The position numbers and the translations under genes are program-made. Of a DNA stretch of 64,000 bases, positions 44,601-58,705 are shown piece by piece. The notes below the pieces were generated by a model. The model saw nothing but the letters and a program-made list of their open reading frames with translations, did no database searches and had not been told where the DNA came from. Source of the stretch: Papio anubis (lineage: Eukaryota > Chordata > Mammalia > Primates > Cercopithecidae); contig NC_044995.1 of NCBI RefSeq assembly GCF_008728515.1, positions 41,827,576 to 41,891,575 of the forward strand, read 5' to 3'. Every line of letters starts with the position of its first letter. Position 1 is the first letter of the stretch.

Positions 44601-47600
44601 CAGGAGATCAAGACCATCCTGGCTAACACAGTGAAACCCTGTCTCTACTAAAAATACAAAAAATTAGCCGGGCGTGGTGACGGGTGCCTGTAGTCCCAGC
44701 TACCCGGGAGGCTGAGGCAGGAGAATGGCGTGAACCTGGGAGGCAGAGCTTGCAGTGAGCCGAGATAGTGCCACTGCACTCCAGCCTGGGTGACAGAGCG
44801 AGACTCCATCCCCCCCCAGAAAAAAAAATATAGCCTCATATTAAAAAAAAAAAATAGTGGTACCCACTTGTAGTCCCAACTACTTGGGAGGCTGAGGTGG
44901 GAGGATTGCTTGAGCCCAGGAGTTGGAGGCTGCAGTGAGCTATGATCATGCCACTGCACTCCAGCATGGGTAACAGAGTGAGATCATCTCTAAAAAAAGA
45001 TTAGGGGTCAGAGAGTAGCGTTGGGGGTGAGTGTGGGTCAGCATTGCATTGGAAGAGTTGGAGTGACTCTGTAGTGGGGTAGGGAGGTCAGCCTGAGGTT
45101 AGAGTCAGTGAGTGGTAGGTTGAAAGTCAGCCTAGCTCAAACTTTGCACTTCCTGTGACTCCTGTTTCTCTGTCCCCAACAGGGGGTGGTTGGCCCCTCA
45201 GGCCCTCCTGGCCCCCCAGGATTCCCTGGCGACCCTGGTCCACAGGTAAGAGACTCCCACTGGAGTATCCTTCCAGAGTATACTCTGGGAAGTATACTTC
45301 CCAGAGGAGTGAGGTTTGGGGCTGGGAGCATGATGGTCTGAACATAGATATGAGGGCGTGGCACTCGGGAACACCATCTCAGGGCTGGCACTGACCTCTT
45401 CTGTTCTCTGTCTCCCATCTGTGAACTATTTCTCTGGTTCCCCTTGTGTTTCTGGGGCCTACTCTTTGCTTTTCTTCTTTTGCCTGTCTCTGTTTCTGAG
45501 TGTCTTTCATCTCTGTCTTTCTCCTGTTGTGACTCTGTCTCTGTCTCTCTTCTGTCTCTCTCTGTTGGTCTCTGTCTCTCTCCCTCCCCCCATCTCTCTA
45601 TCTTTGCCTCTCTCTCTATTTCTCCATCTCTGTCTCTTTACCTGGCTTTTCTGTCTGTCTGTCTCTCTTTGTTTCTGTCTCTGTATGTCTCTCCATCTGC
45701 CTCCATCCTTCTCCGCCTCTCTCTCCCCTTCTCTTTGTCTCTGTCTCCATCTCTGTCTTTTCCTTTCCCCGTCTCTCTATTTCTCTCTCTCTCTTTCCTT
45801 GCCATGCTCCCTCTTTGATTCTGTCTCTGTCTCTCTCCATCTCTCCCTCTCTCTCTCTTTCTGACTCATCCTTCTGTGCCTCCCCTGTCCTCGCTCTCTC
45901 TCTCCCTCTCTGTCTCCACCTCTCTTCCCCCATCCCTCTCTCAGGGCCCTGCTGGCCTCCCAGGAATCCCCGGCATTGATGGGATCCGAGGCCCACCGGG
46001 CACTGTGATCATGATGCCGGTAAGGAGATGGAGTGGCCCAGTCTTGGGGAGTGGAGTCCTGGTCCAGGAGGGGGCTCTCCTGGGGGCTTCCCTCACCACT
46101 AAATTCCTCCCAGTTCCAGTTTGCAGGCGGCTCCTTTAAAGGACCCCCAGTCTCATTCCAGCAGGCCCAGGCTCAGGCAGTTCTGCAGCAGACTCAGGTG
46201 AGTGGGAGGTGTGGACATAGTGGGAGGAACCCCAGAGAGTGATACAGTCTGGGCGTAAGGAGGGGCTGGGCAGGAGAGGGGGGATATTTTTCTCCTGTAG
46301 ATGCCTCTGCGGGGAATGCTGGGGGTCTTGTGGGAGGCCCCAGGCTCTGACCCCTCTGTCTTTCCAGCTCTCTATGAAAGGCCCCCCTGGTCCAGTGGGG
46401 CTCACTGGGCGCCCAGGCCCTGTGGTGAGTAAGGGGACGACTGCATGGAGGGGGCGGTGCATGCCATTAGTGGAGAAGAATCATCTTCTAACCACACTTC
46501 TCCATCTCTCCTCCCCGAAGGGTCTCCCCGGGTATCCAGGTCTGAAAGGAGAGGCGGGAGCAGAAGGGCCACAGGTGAGACTGGTGGAGATAGGGCAGGA
46601 TCGGATGGGAGGAGCCTTCCCCCAGGACCACAGGACGTAGTGCTGGATGGGGAAAATGCCAAAGGGGCTGAGGATACCCTTGCAATTCATGACTTTCCTA
46701 GAGAATGGCGGCTCACGTCTGGACTCCCAGCACTTTGGGAGGCCGAGGTGGGAGGATTGCTTGAGGCCAGGAGTTCAAGACCAGTCTGGGCAACATAGGG
46801 AGACCCCGTCTGTACAATAAATAAATATGTCCTTCCAAGCTGGGTACAGTGGCACACACTTGTAGCCTCAGCTACTTGGGAAACTGAGGAGGGAGTATTG
46901 CTCGAGCCCAGGTGTCCAGCCTGGGCAATACAGCAAGACCCCATCTCTAATTTTTTTTAACACAATAGAATAAGTCCCTCTTTCTTCTTATTTTCCTTTC
47001 CTTCCTCCTTTTCTCTTTCTTCTAGGGTCCCCGAGGCCTGCAGGGACCTCATGGACCCCCTGGCCGAGTGGGCAAGATGGTGAGTGACAGCGAGGTCCCC
47101 AGACCACCCCTTATCCATCCCTCGACACCCAACATGAGCCTTGGCTTTGTGACCTTGGAGTCTGCTGGTGTCATTAGTGGGACAAGAGTGCCGAAGACAG
47201 GGAACGGCAGCTCCGCTGAACGTGTGGTAAAGGAATCCGGCCAGGCCGTAGAGTCAGGAAGGACTTGCCTGCAGGAGTGACGCTTGCCCTGAGATCTGAA
47301 ATAGAACCAGATCAACAGATGGGGAAGTGGAAGAAACAGCATGGCAAAAAAGAGGCCTGTCACATGGAAGGAAATGACAAATAAGTCAATTTCAGATAGA
47401 GTCATGCACCACATAACGGTGCTTATAAGATGATTGGCTGCGCGCAGTGGCTCACGCCTGTAATACCAGCACTTTGAGAGGCCGAGGCAGGTGGATCATT
47501 TGAGGTTAGGAGTCTGAGATCAGCCTGGTCAACATGGGGAAACCCCGTCTCTACTAAAAATACAAAAATTAGCCGGGCATGGCAGCGTGCGCCTGCAATC

Positions 47601-50153
47601 CCAGCTACTCGGAAGGCTGAGGCATGAGAATAGCTTGAATCCAGGAAGCAGAGGTTGCAGTGAACCATTGCACTCCAGCTTGGGTGACAGAGTGAGACTG
47701 TGTCTCAAATAATAAGAATAAGAATAAATAAGTAAGTTGCTGGTCCCATGAGATTACGCGATACCGTATTTTACTCGTACCCACCCATATGTCAGTACGT
47801 TTAGACACTACCATAGCTGGTAGGGTGGTTTACGTGCTCATCCAGCACTTCGGGCTACGGCACGTCATGAGATCGAGATTGAGACCATCCTGAAAGAACA
47901 TGGTGAAACCCCGCCCCTACTAAAAATACAAAAAATAGGCCGGGTGGTGGTGGATGTACCAGAAGTCCCAGCTACCAGGAGGCTGAGGCAGGAGAATGGC
48001 GCGAACTCGAGGTAGAGGCTGCAGTGACGGTGATCACGCCACCACACTCCAGCCTGGGCAACAGAGCAAGACTCCCCGTCTCAAAATCAGCCATGGTATT
48101 AGCTGCCTATGATCTGCAATCCCAGCACTTTAGGAGGCTGAGGCGGGAGCGATTGCCGGAGCCCCAGAAATCGACACCAAAACTTCCCAAGCAAATATGG
48201 CGAAACCCGTGTCTACACAAAATACAAACAAAAAATTAGCTGTATGGGTGGTGGCACCGCAGTCCCAGAAGCTATTTAAAGCCGAGTGGAGGATTGCTTG
48301 AGCCAGGAGTTCAAAGCTACATTGAGTCATGATCATGCCACTGCACTCCAGCCTGGGCAAGAGAGCAAGACCTCAGCTCTAGAACACATAAATACATTTT
48401 AAAAAATAATATCTTAGCCTGGGTGTGGTGGCTCATGCCTATAATTCCAGCAGTTTTGGAGGCTGAGGAGGGTGGATTACTTGAGTTCAGGAGTTCGAGA
48501 CCAGCCTGAGCAACCGGGTGAAACCTCCACCATCTCTACCAAAAATACAAAAAATTAGCCAGGCATGGTGGCGTGCACCTGTGGTCCCAGCTACTCATGA
48601 GGCTGAGGTTGCAGTGAGCTGAGAACGTGCCACTGCACTCCAACCTGAGTGACAGAGTGAGACCCCATCTAAAAAAAAAATCTTGATGTTGATGATGATG
48701 ATGAAGTTGGGTTCCTAATTTGGGGGAGGGTTCATCATTGACTTTTGGGCTCACTTTCTCCATAGGGCCGCCCTGGAGCAGATGGGGCTCGGGGCCTCCC
48801 AGGGGACACCGGACCTAAGGTAGGTGATGGGGCTGAGGTAAGACTTGGTGGGGGCTGTCAGGCTTATGAGGTCAAGGCTCACTGGTGTCTCTGGACAGGG
48901 TGATCGTGGCTTCGATGGCCTCCCAGGGCTGCCTGGTGAGAAGGGCCAAAGGGTGAGTGTGTGAGGTCCCTCCCCCAGATCTAAGCCCTCCTTCCAGTAT
49001 TCAACTCCCCCCTCTCCTCCCTCAGTATCAGAGTCATGATGCCCATGTCACTCCTCACACCCCATCTGCCTTCCCAGGGGGCTGGTCTCTCTGCCAACAC
49101 CCTTCCACTCTGAACTCCCCTCTGTTCCCTCTCCAGGGTGATTTTGGCCATGTGGGGCAACCCGGTCCCCCAGGAGAGGATGGTGAGAGGGTAAGTTTGG
49201 AAGAGAGTTAGGGTCTGGTTTGGTGAGTAAGTTTGGAAGCCTGAATGAGAATCAGAGAGGAAGATCTGGAGGTCTCAGTGGCCAGCCTGAGAGCTGGGGA
49301 CACACTGTGGGGTGAGGAGGTGAGACTTGCAGGTCTAGGATTGGAGTCAGGTGCCTGAATGGAATCCCATGGACTTAGTCTGCAGGTTCCCAGGGATCTT
49401 GCTAATTCTGAGACCCCCTGGAAGGGGCTGCCCAGATGAGAGGAGGTGGCTCTCCCAGGGTTGTGTCTTCCTGTTCCCAAGTAATGATGCTTTCCCACAG
49501 GGATCAGAGGGACCTCCAGGGCCCACTGGCCAGGCTGGGGAGCCGGTGAGTATCAGGGATCCCTGGGCCCCTTGCTTGGTGCAGGGGAGGGAGTCAGGAC
49601 TCCCAGGGCCCCAGGACTTATAGGCTCCTGGGAACTCGCAAGGCCACACAGAGGTGATGTGGAGATAATTCGCCTGCTCCCTTGCAGGGTCCACGAGGAC
49701 TGATTGGCCCCAGAGGCTCCCCTGGCCCCACGGGTCGCCCGGTGAGTGTCACTGGCTCTCTGCATCCCTGTCTGTCTTTTTGTTTGTTTGTTTTGAGATT
49801 AGGGTCTCACTCTGTTGCCCAGCCTGGAAAGCAGTGGTGAGATCTCAGCTCACTGCAACCTCCGCCTCCTGGGTTCAAGCGATTCTCATGCTTCAGCTTC
49901 CTGAGTAGCTGGGACTACAGGCACCCAAAATCACACCTGGCTAATTTTTGTATTTTTAGTAGAGATGGGGTTTCACCATGTTGGTCAGGCTGGTCTCAAA
50001 CTCTTGGCCTCAAGCGATCCTCCCAAAGTGCTGGGATTACAGGTCTGAGCTACTGTTCCCAGCCCCTATATGTCTTTTTTTTCTCACTTTTCTGCCTTCT
50101 GCATGGCCATATCTGTTGTGGCTTCTATGTCCGCTCAACTTTCTTTTTCTTTC

Positions 50154-50189
<36 letters not shown>

Positions 50190-53100
50190 TTTTTTTGACA
50201 GAGTTTTGCTCTTGTTGCCCAGGCTGGAGTGTAATGGCATGATCTCTGCTCACTGCAACCTCTGCCTCACAAGTTCAAGCTATTCTTCTGCCTCAGCCTC
50301 CTGAGTTGCTGGGATTACATGCCTGGCTAATTTTTGTGGTTTTAGTAAAGACAGGGTTTCACCATGTTGGCCAGGCTGGTCTTAAACTCCCAACCTCAGG
50401 TGATCCGCCCGCCTCAGCCTCCCAAAGTGCTGGGATTACAAACATGAGCCGCAGTGCCTGGCCCCGCCCACCTTTCCACCTGCATCTCTTGGTGTCTCAG
50501 ACTCAGGCTCCCCACTTGTTGCTCTGTCTTGGTCTCACATCTTCTTTTCCCCTAGGGTGTGACTGGAATTGATGGTGCTCCTGGTGCCAAAGGCAATGTG
50601 GTATGTGCCCTGTGCCCTCTGACCCCGATTGTCCACATCCCTATTCCCTTCCATGACTGACCCCCCCGCCAAGTCAATTTCACTAATGCCTCAGCACCAT
50701 GACCCCTCTCAGCTTCACTGAAACACCACTTTCTCCTCAGGGTCCTCCGGGAGAACCAGGCCCTCCGGGACAGCAGGGAAACCATGGGTCCCAGGTTTGG
50801 ACTATCTTTCCCAATAATGGGGCATGGGAGTGGTCAGCTGAGACCTTAGACCATGCCCAGGCTTCCCAACCTCCACACTCACCGCTTCTTTCTTATGCCT
50901 TCCCTCATCTTCTTTTTCTGTCCCCAGGGACTCCCCGGTCCCCAGGGACTCATCGGCACTCCTGGGGAGAAGGTGAGTGACAGCTCCACCTACCGCAACC
51001 TCCTCAAGTCTCCTTCCTTCAACTCTGTTGCCAGGAAAATCTTCCCACCAGGACCCCTCTGTTAGCTCTGGATAGTGATAAACTGCAGCATTCCCTAAGC
51101 CAGCCCAGAGTTACAAAGTGTCCTTGTTGGGGAAGGATTGGTTGCAAGAAACAGAAACCCACCAAGGCTAGCGCACATAAGGGATATTGTCAGGATACAG
51201 AGAGCCCACAGAAGCCTGTCACAGAAGATATTACCAAGATGTACAGGCCCTGTGGGCTCATCTTTGTTCCCTGGCACATCTGCTTCCGCCTTCCCTGGCA
51301 GACACACTTCTTTCTGCACATATCTTTTTTTGCGCGGCGGGGACAGGGTCTCACTCTGTCACCCAGGCTGGAGTGCAGTGGCTCAATAATGCCTCATTTC
51401 AGCCTTGACTTCCCTGGGCGCAGGTGACTCTCCCACCTCAGTCACCCGAGTAGCTGGGACTATCGGCGCATGCCACTATGCCTGGCTAATTTTTCTTCTC
51501 TCTCTCTCTTTTTTTTTTTTTCTTTTTTGTAGAGATGGGGTCTCCCTGTGTTGCCCAGGCTGGTCTTGAACTCTTGGGCTCAAGCAATTCATCTGCCTTG
51601 GCCCCCCAAAATGCTAGGATTACAGGCAAAAGCCATGATGCCCAAGTGGGCATTTTTAAAGAGAGGGGTGTGCCTATGAATCCTCCATTTCAACATGTCT
51701 CTTGCACTGTTTTAATTCAATTTTATTTATTATCTTTGTGGGTACAGAGTAGGTATATACGTATGGAGTACATGAGATGTTTTGATACAGGGATGCGCAT
51801 AAAGAATCATGTCACGGAGAATGGGGTATCCGTCCCCTCAAGTATTTACTCTTTGTGTTACAAACAATAGTTATACTACTTTAGTTTTTTTTCTTTTTCT
51901 TTCTTTCTTTTTTTTTTGAGACGGAGTGCAGTGGCTCAATCTCGGCTCACTGTAAGCTCTGCCCCCTAGGTTTCACGCCATTCTCCTGCCTCAGCCTCCC
52001 GAGTAGCTGGGACTACAGGCGCCTGTCACTACACCCGGCTAATTTTTTGCATATTTAGTAGAGACGGGGTTTCACCGTGTTAGCCAGGATGGTCTCAATC
52101 TCCTGACCTCATGATCCACCCGCCTCAGCCTCCCAAAGTGCTGGGATTACAGGTGTGAGCCACCACGCCTGGCAGTGTTTTTTTGTTTTTTTTGATGGAA
52201 TTTCACTCTTGTTGTCCAGGCTGGAGTGCAATGGCATGATCTCAGCTCACTGCAACCTCCGCCTCTCATGTTCAAGTGATTCACCTACCTCAACCTCCCA
52301 AGTAGCTGTGATTACAGGTGCCCACCACCACACCCAGTTAATTTTTGTATTTTTAGTAGAAACAGGGTTTCACCATGTTGGTCAGGCTGGTCTCGAACTC
52401 CTGACCTCAGGTGATCCACCCTCCTTGGCCTCCTAAAGTGCTGGAATTATAGGCGTGAGCCACTGCGCCTGGCCTCTTTTAGTTATTTTTAAATGTAAAA
52501 TTAAATTATTACCCAAAGCCGGGCACAGTGGCTCACGCCTGTAATCTCAACACTTTGGGAGGCCGAGGTGGGCGGATCACCAAGGTGGCCTGGCCAACAT
52601 AGTGAAACCCCGTCTCTAATAAAATTACAAAAATTAGCCAGGTGCTGAAGTCCCAGTTACTCCAGAAACTGAGGCAGAAGAATCACTTGAACCTGGGAAG
52701 AGGTTGCAGTGAGCCGAGATCGTGCTACTGCACTCCAACCTGGGTGACATGTAATTGACTATAGTCACCCTCTTGGGCTATCAATCTTGTACTGTTTTTA
52801 TATTCTTCCTTGCAACCTTCCGAGAAGCAATGGATTTCTGAGGATCAGAGAGGGAAATAGGCTTGCCTGGGGTCACACAGCAAGTTTGGGCAGACCTGGG
52901 ATAGATTTCCTGGCCAGTGAGCTCTGCTTATTTCCTAACCTTGAGGCAGCTGCATGTCTGCGTAGATCTGATCCTAGTGGTACTCCAGAGCTCTGAGCAC
53001 CTCTGTCTCTCCCCTGCTGTTCATCTTCTTTCAGGGTCCTCCTGGAAACCCAGGAATTCCAGGCCTCCCAGGAGCCGATGGCCCCCCGGTAAGAACCACG

Positions 53101-54774
53101 AGCTGGGAAAAGTAGGAAGGAGAAGGGGGAAGCTTGGGAATTGGAATGGCAAGTTTTGGTCTCTGACAACTTAGAATGTTTCTTCCCCAGGGTCACCCAG
53201 GACATGAGGGCCCCACGGGAGAGAAAGGGGCCCAGGTGAGTGACCAGGAGGTTAGGCTGGGTTGGGGATGAGGGTCGGGAGGCAGGGCCTGAAGTCAGGG
53301 GCCACAGAAGAGAGAGATGAGGACTCTTAGAATGTGGAAAGGACTGTCTGGAATGGCACTGACCTTATCTTCCTCCCAGGGTCCACCAGGGTCGGCAGGC
53401 CCCGCGGGCTATCCTGGACCTCGGGGAGTGAAGGTAGGTGATACCGGGGGCTTGCAGGTAGGAGTGATTTGCCAGCTTTGGGTTCAGGGATGCGACGCAG
53501 CTCCATTGGAAACTTCTGAATGTGTGGAGAGGGGAATCAGCTGGTCAGGCCAGATGTCGTGGGACTGTGGTTTGGAGCTGCACAGCCAAGGACAGCCTTA
53601 CAGTATGGTTGTCACCTTGTCACCTTGTTGTTGAAAACAGCTAAACCCATTAGAGGCCGAACACATTTATTTCTTTTTTCTTTTTCTTTTTTCTTTTTTT
53701 TGAGACAGAGTCTCGCTTTGTCACCCAGGCTGGAGTGTAGTGGAGTGATCTCGGTTCACTGCAACCTCTGCCTCCTCCCTGATTCAAGCGATTCTCCTGC
53801 GTCAGCTTCCCGGGTAGCTGGGACTACAGGCATGCACCACCAGGCCCGGGTAATTTTTGTATTTTTAGTAGAGACAGGGTTTCACCATGTTGGCCAGGTT
53901 GGTCTCGAACTCCTGACTTCAGGTGATCCACCCTCCTTGGCTTCTCAAAGTGGCTGGGATTACAGGCGTGAGCCACTGCGCCTGGCCCAAGGGTTGTGTT
54001 AACTCAAACTCAGAATCACATAATCTATATGCACAGTAATGCTGGCTTAAGCCAAGAGCTGCACCTTGGCTAAATAGAGGTGCAGGGGCGTTAGAGTTCA
54101 TGTCCATATGGAAGCTGAGTCCAGTGACATTGTAACCAAATACAGATGTAATTTACCTGAACATGTGTGCATTAGACAAGCTTAGACACACTATAATCAA
54201 GGAATTGGCTATACTGTAGCAGGCACAGAGTTTGGCAAGCATCACCCTCAGAGTTACATTGTAGCCAAGCATAGTTACATTTTTTATCTTTTTTTTGTTT
54301 TTGTTTTTGTTTTTGAGACCTGGTTCTGCTCTTGTTGCCCAGGCTGGAGTGCAGTGACACCATCTGGGCTCACCGCAACCTCTGCCTCCCGGGTTCAAAT
54401 GATTCTCCTGTCTCAGCCTCTCCAGTAGCGGTATTACAGGCATATGCCGCCATGCCTGGCTAATTTTTGTATTTTTAATAGAGAAAGAGTTTCTCCGTTG
54501 GTCAGTCTGGTCTTGAACTCCTGACCTCAGGTGATCCGCCCGCCTTGGCCTCTCAAAGCGCTGGGATTACAATTGTGAGCCATCACGCCCAGCCCTAAAC
54601 GTTTTATTTTTTAGAGACAGGGTCTTCTCTGTTGTCCAGGCTGGAATATAGTAGCATAATCATGGCTCACTGCAGCCTTCAACTCCTGTGCTCAAGTAAT
54701 CCCCTCATGTTAGCCTCCTGAATAGCTAGGACTATAGGTGTATGCCACCAGGCTTGGCAGTTTTTTTTCGTTTG

Positions 54775-54816
<42 letters not shown>

Positions 54817-57800
54817 GAGACAGGGTCTCACTCTGTTGCCCACGCTGGAGTGCAGTACCACCATCACAGTTCACTCACTGCAGCCTGGAGTTCCCAGGCT
54901 CAATCAGTCCTCCCACCTCACCCTCCCAGGTAGCTAGGACTACAGGTGCACGTCACCACATCTGGCTACCTCTTTTTTTTTTTTTTTTTTTTTTTGTACT
55001 TTTTGTATAGATGAGGTTTTCCTATGTTGCCCAGGCTGGTCTGGAACTCCAGGGCTCAAGCAATCCTCCAGCCTCTGCCTCCCAAAATGTTGGAATTATA
55101 GGCGTGAGCCACCATGCCCAGCCTGTAGTTACATTAATTGATCCCTAGTTGAGTCTAGTTACATTGTAACCAATCCCTACCTGTAGTAGTTGAGTCTAGT
55201 TACATTGTAGCCAAAGCTAGAGAACAACTTGCAGCCAAGCTCAGTTACATTGTTTCTCTGTGGCTGGAGACTAACCACATGGGTTGTATTGGATCCAAGT
55301 GCATTGTCATTGTAGCCACTGAGCTCAGAGATGTTGCAGCCAAGCGCAGTGTTCAGAGTTTGGTATGAGCAGCATCCAGACTTGTACTAAGCGCTGTCTC
55401 CATAGCCAAGCACAGAGTCGCCTTGTAGCTGGCACAATGGGGAACATTCCTTTGCCTTTATAATGAGGTCCGGGCCTGGAATGTTCATCCTCTTTCTTCT
55501 GCCAGAAGGAACTGTGGACAAAGCGTCTCCAGGAGATGGGAATCACTTACTTGGAAATTTGGCCTTCCCCGCACACCCCCGCACAGATGACCTTGGGAGG
55601 CCTCCAGTGGGGAGGGAGGGGTCTCTGGGGAAAGATCATTTCTTCTGAAGCTGCCCCTCCCAGCTTCTGCCTAGCATCCTCTTGGGACTATCCTGGCTGC
55701 TTTAGAGCAGGGGACTGAGTTTGGGTTCCTTCTTAAGCAGGGAAGAAGCTTGAGAGCTTTTTTATTTTTCAGGGCACTTCAGGCAACCGGGGCCTCCAGG
55801 GGGAGAAAGGCGAGAAGGTGAGGAGAGAAGAATTCATCAGAGGAGAGGGAGCCCCAATCATGGGGTCCTGGTTGTGTTCCTTCCCCGAGGCCCTCACTTC
55901 TGGCCTCTGTCTGTCTCACCTAGGGAGAGGACGGCTTCCCGGGCTTCAAGGGCGATGTGGGGCTCAAAGGTGATCGGGTAAGACCAGCACCAGATGAGGG
56001 GTGGTGTGGGTCTGGGGGGCTCGGGGAAGATGGGAAGGGGATGAGCTGGGGCTAGAGGAGCAGGAAGGACAAAAGATGGATATTAAAGACTCTCCTTTTT
56101 CTTCCAGGGGAAACCCGGAGCTCCAGGTCCCCGGGGAGAGGATGGTCCCGAGGGGCTGAAGGGGCAGGCGGGGCAGGCTGGCGAGGAGGGGCCCCCAGGC
56201 TCAGCTGGCGAGAAGGTAAATGACTCCACCCTCCAGCCTCCCACAGTCAAGGGGTCCCCAACCTTTTCCCTCTGCCCTTTGCCCTTTGCCCTTTAATTAA
56301 ACCTTTGACCTCAGGAGGTTGCTACCATCCTTGTCATCTTTAATTCCTCAGCTCAGCATTATAGAGCAATTTAATGCACCCAACTTATGTGTTTATCTCC
56401 ATAACCAACACATGCAATAGGCATTTTCATCCCATTTTACAGACAAGGAAAACTGAGACTTGGAATGGCTGATTGACCTGCCCAAGGATATGCCCCTAGC
56501 AGGCAGGAGCGAGGACTTGAACTTTGTTTCCCTGACTCCCATCCCATTAGCCCATTCACCATGCCCCAGCCAGCCTGACCTTTCCTCCTCTGACCTCCAG
56601 GTTGCAATTTCTGACCTTTGCCCCATAACCTCTCTGCAGGGCAAGCTTGGTGTACCAGGTCTCCCAGGTTATCCAGGACGCCCTGGACCTAAGGTAGGAA
56701 GCTGGGGGTGGAGGTAGAGATGGAGATGGGCAGGATTCAGAGACTAACGTCCGGGGGTCCAGGCTGTGGTCTTGGGGGATGAGCTGCCCGCCCCAAGGGC
56801 CATTGAGAGAATGTAAAATGTGGGCTTTGGCCAGGCATAGTGGCTCATGCCTATAATCCCAGCACCCTGAGAGGCTGAAGTGAGAGGATTGCTTGAGCCC
56901 AGGAATTCAAGACCAGACTGGGCAACATGGCAAAACGTTTTCTCTACAAAAACATATAAAAATTAGCCAGATGTGGCCAGGCACGGTGGCTCACGGCTGT
57001 AATCCAAACACTTTGGGAGGCAGAGGCAGGCGGATCACTGGAGGCCAGGAGTTCAAGACCAGCCTGGCCAACATGGAGAAACCCCGTCTCTACTAAAAAT
57101 TCAAAATTAGCCGGGCGTGGTGGTGCATACCTGTAATCCCAGCCACTCAGGAGGCTGAGGCAGGAGAACCGCTTGAACCCAGGAGGCAGAGGTTGCAGTG
57201 AGCCTAGATCATGCCATTGCACTACAGCCTGGGCAACAAGAACGAAACTCCATCTAAAGAAAAAAAAAAAAGTTAGCCAGATGTGGCCGGGCGCAGTGGC
57301 TCACAGCTGTAATCCCCACAATTTGGGAGGCAGAGGCAGGTGAATCACTTGAGGTCAGGAGTTTGAGACCAGCCTGGCCAATGTGGTGAAACCCTGTCAC
57401 TACTAAAAATACAAAATAATTAGCTGGGCATAGTAGCATGCACCTGTAATCCCAGCTACCCAAGAGGCTGAGACAGGAGAATTGTTTGCCACTGCACCTC
57501 AGCCTGGGTGACAGAAGGGTACTCTGTCTCAAAAATTTTTTTTTAAGTGAGCTTTGGCATCACACAGACTTGGGCTCAAATACCCTCTTACCTGCTACGC
57601 GATCTTGGGCAAGTTTCTTGAGCCTGTTTTCTCTGCTGTGAAACAGACGTCCCAGTAATTTCCATCTCATCATTTTGATTATAATAATGTTGATAATGGT
57701 GATGATGACAGTGATTATAAAACTGTAGGATCCTTTCATTTGGTGTGATTAAGTTTCATTCACCAACAATATCAGTTAAAGGGGAGAATTATAGAATCAT

Positions 57801-58638
57801 AAAATACACATCTTACATATCTTGAATTAATTATAACTTATAGTCAAATGTACTTATGCAAAAATGTACTTATATAAAAACATAACATTTGTTTGCCAAT
57901 GTTTTGATGGGTGAGGATACTGATGAGATTCATTTTTCTGCCTAAACTACACCCATATTATATCACTGATGAGTTCTGTTTCTATAGAGTAGAGGAGGAA
58001 CCTAAAGACATTTGGGGCCGGGTGCCATGGCTCATGGCTGTAATCTCAGCACGTTGGGAGGCTGAGGTGGTTGGATCACCTGAGGTCAGGAGTTCACCAC
58101 CAGCGTGGCCAACGTGGGAGAACCCCATCTCTACTAAAAATACAAGAATCAGCTGGGTGCAGTGGTGGGTGCCTGTAATCCCAGGTACCCAGAGGCTGAG
58201 GCGGGAGAATTGCTTGAGCCTGGGAAGCGGAGGATGCATTGAGCTGAGATGGTGCCACTTACTCCACCCTGGGTGACAGAGTGAGACTCTGTCTCAAAAG
58301 AAAAAAAAATAGACATTTGGGAAGATATTTGAGGGCAGAATCCTCCTAGAGTTTCACATTTTTGCTCTGTTGAGCTGATAGTAATCTCGCCTACATTGAA
58401 GTTGACAGTTTTTTTTTCAGTGATTTCCCTTTACATTGACTCCTTTTCCTTTAACTTAGTTTTTTATTTTTTTCTTTTTAATGATTGGGAAAATAACTTT
58501 TAACTTAGTTTTAATAGACAACTTTATTTTCCTTCCTTTATTCCTTTCTTTCTTCCTCCCTCCCTTCCTTCCCTCCCTCCCTGCATTGCCGCCCCGTTCT
58601 TTTTTCTTTTCTTTTCTCTTTTCTTTCTCTCTCTCTCC

Positions 58639-58705
<67 letters not shown>

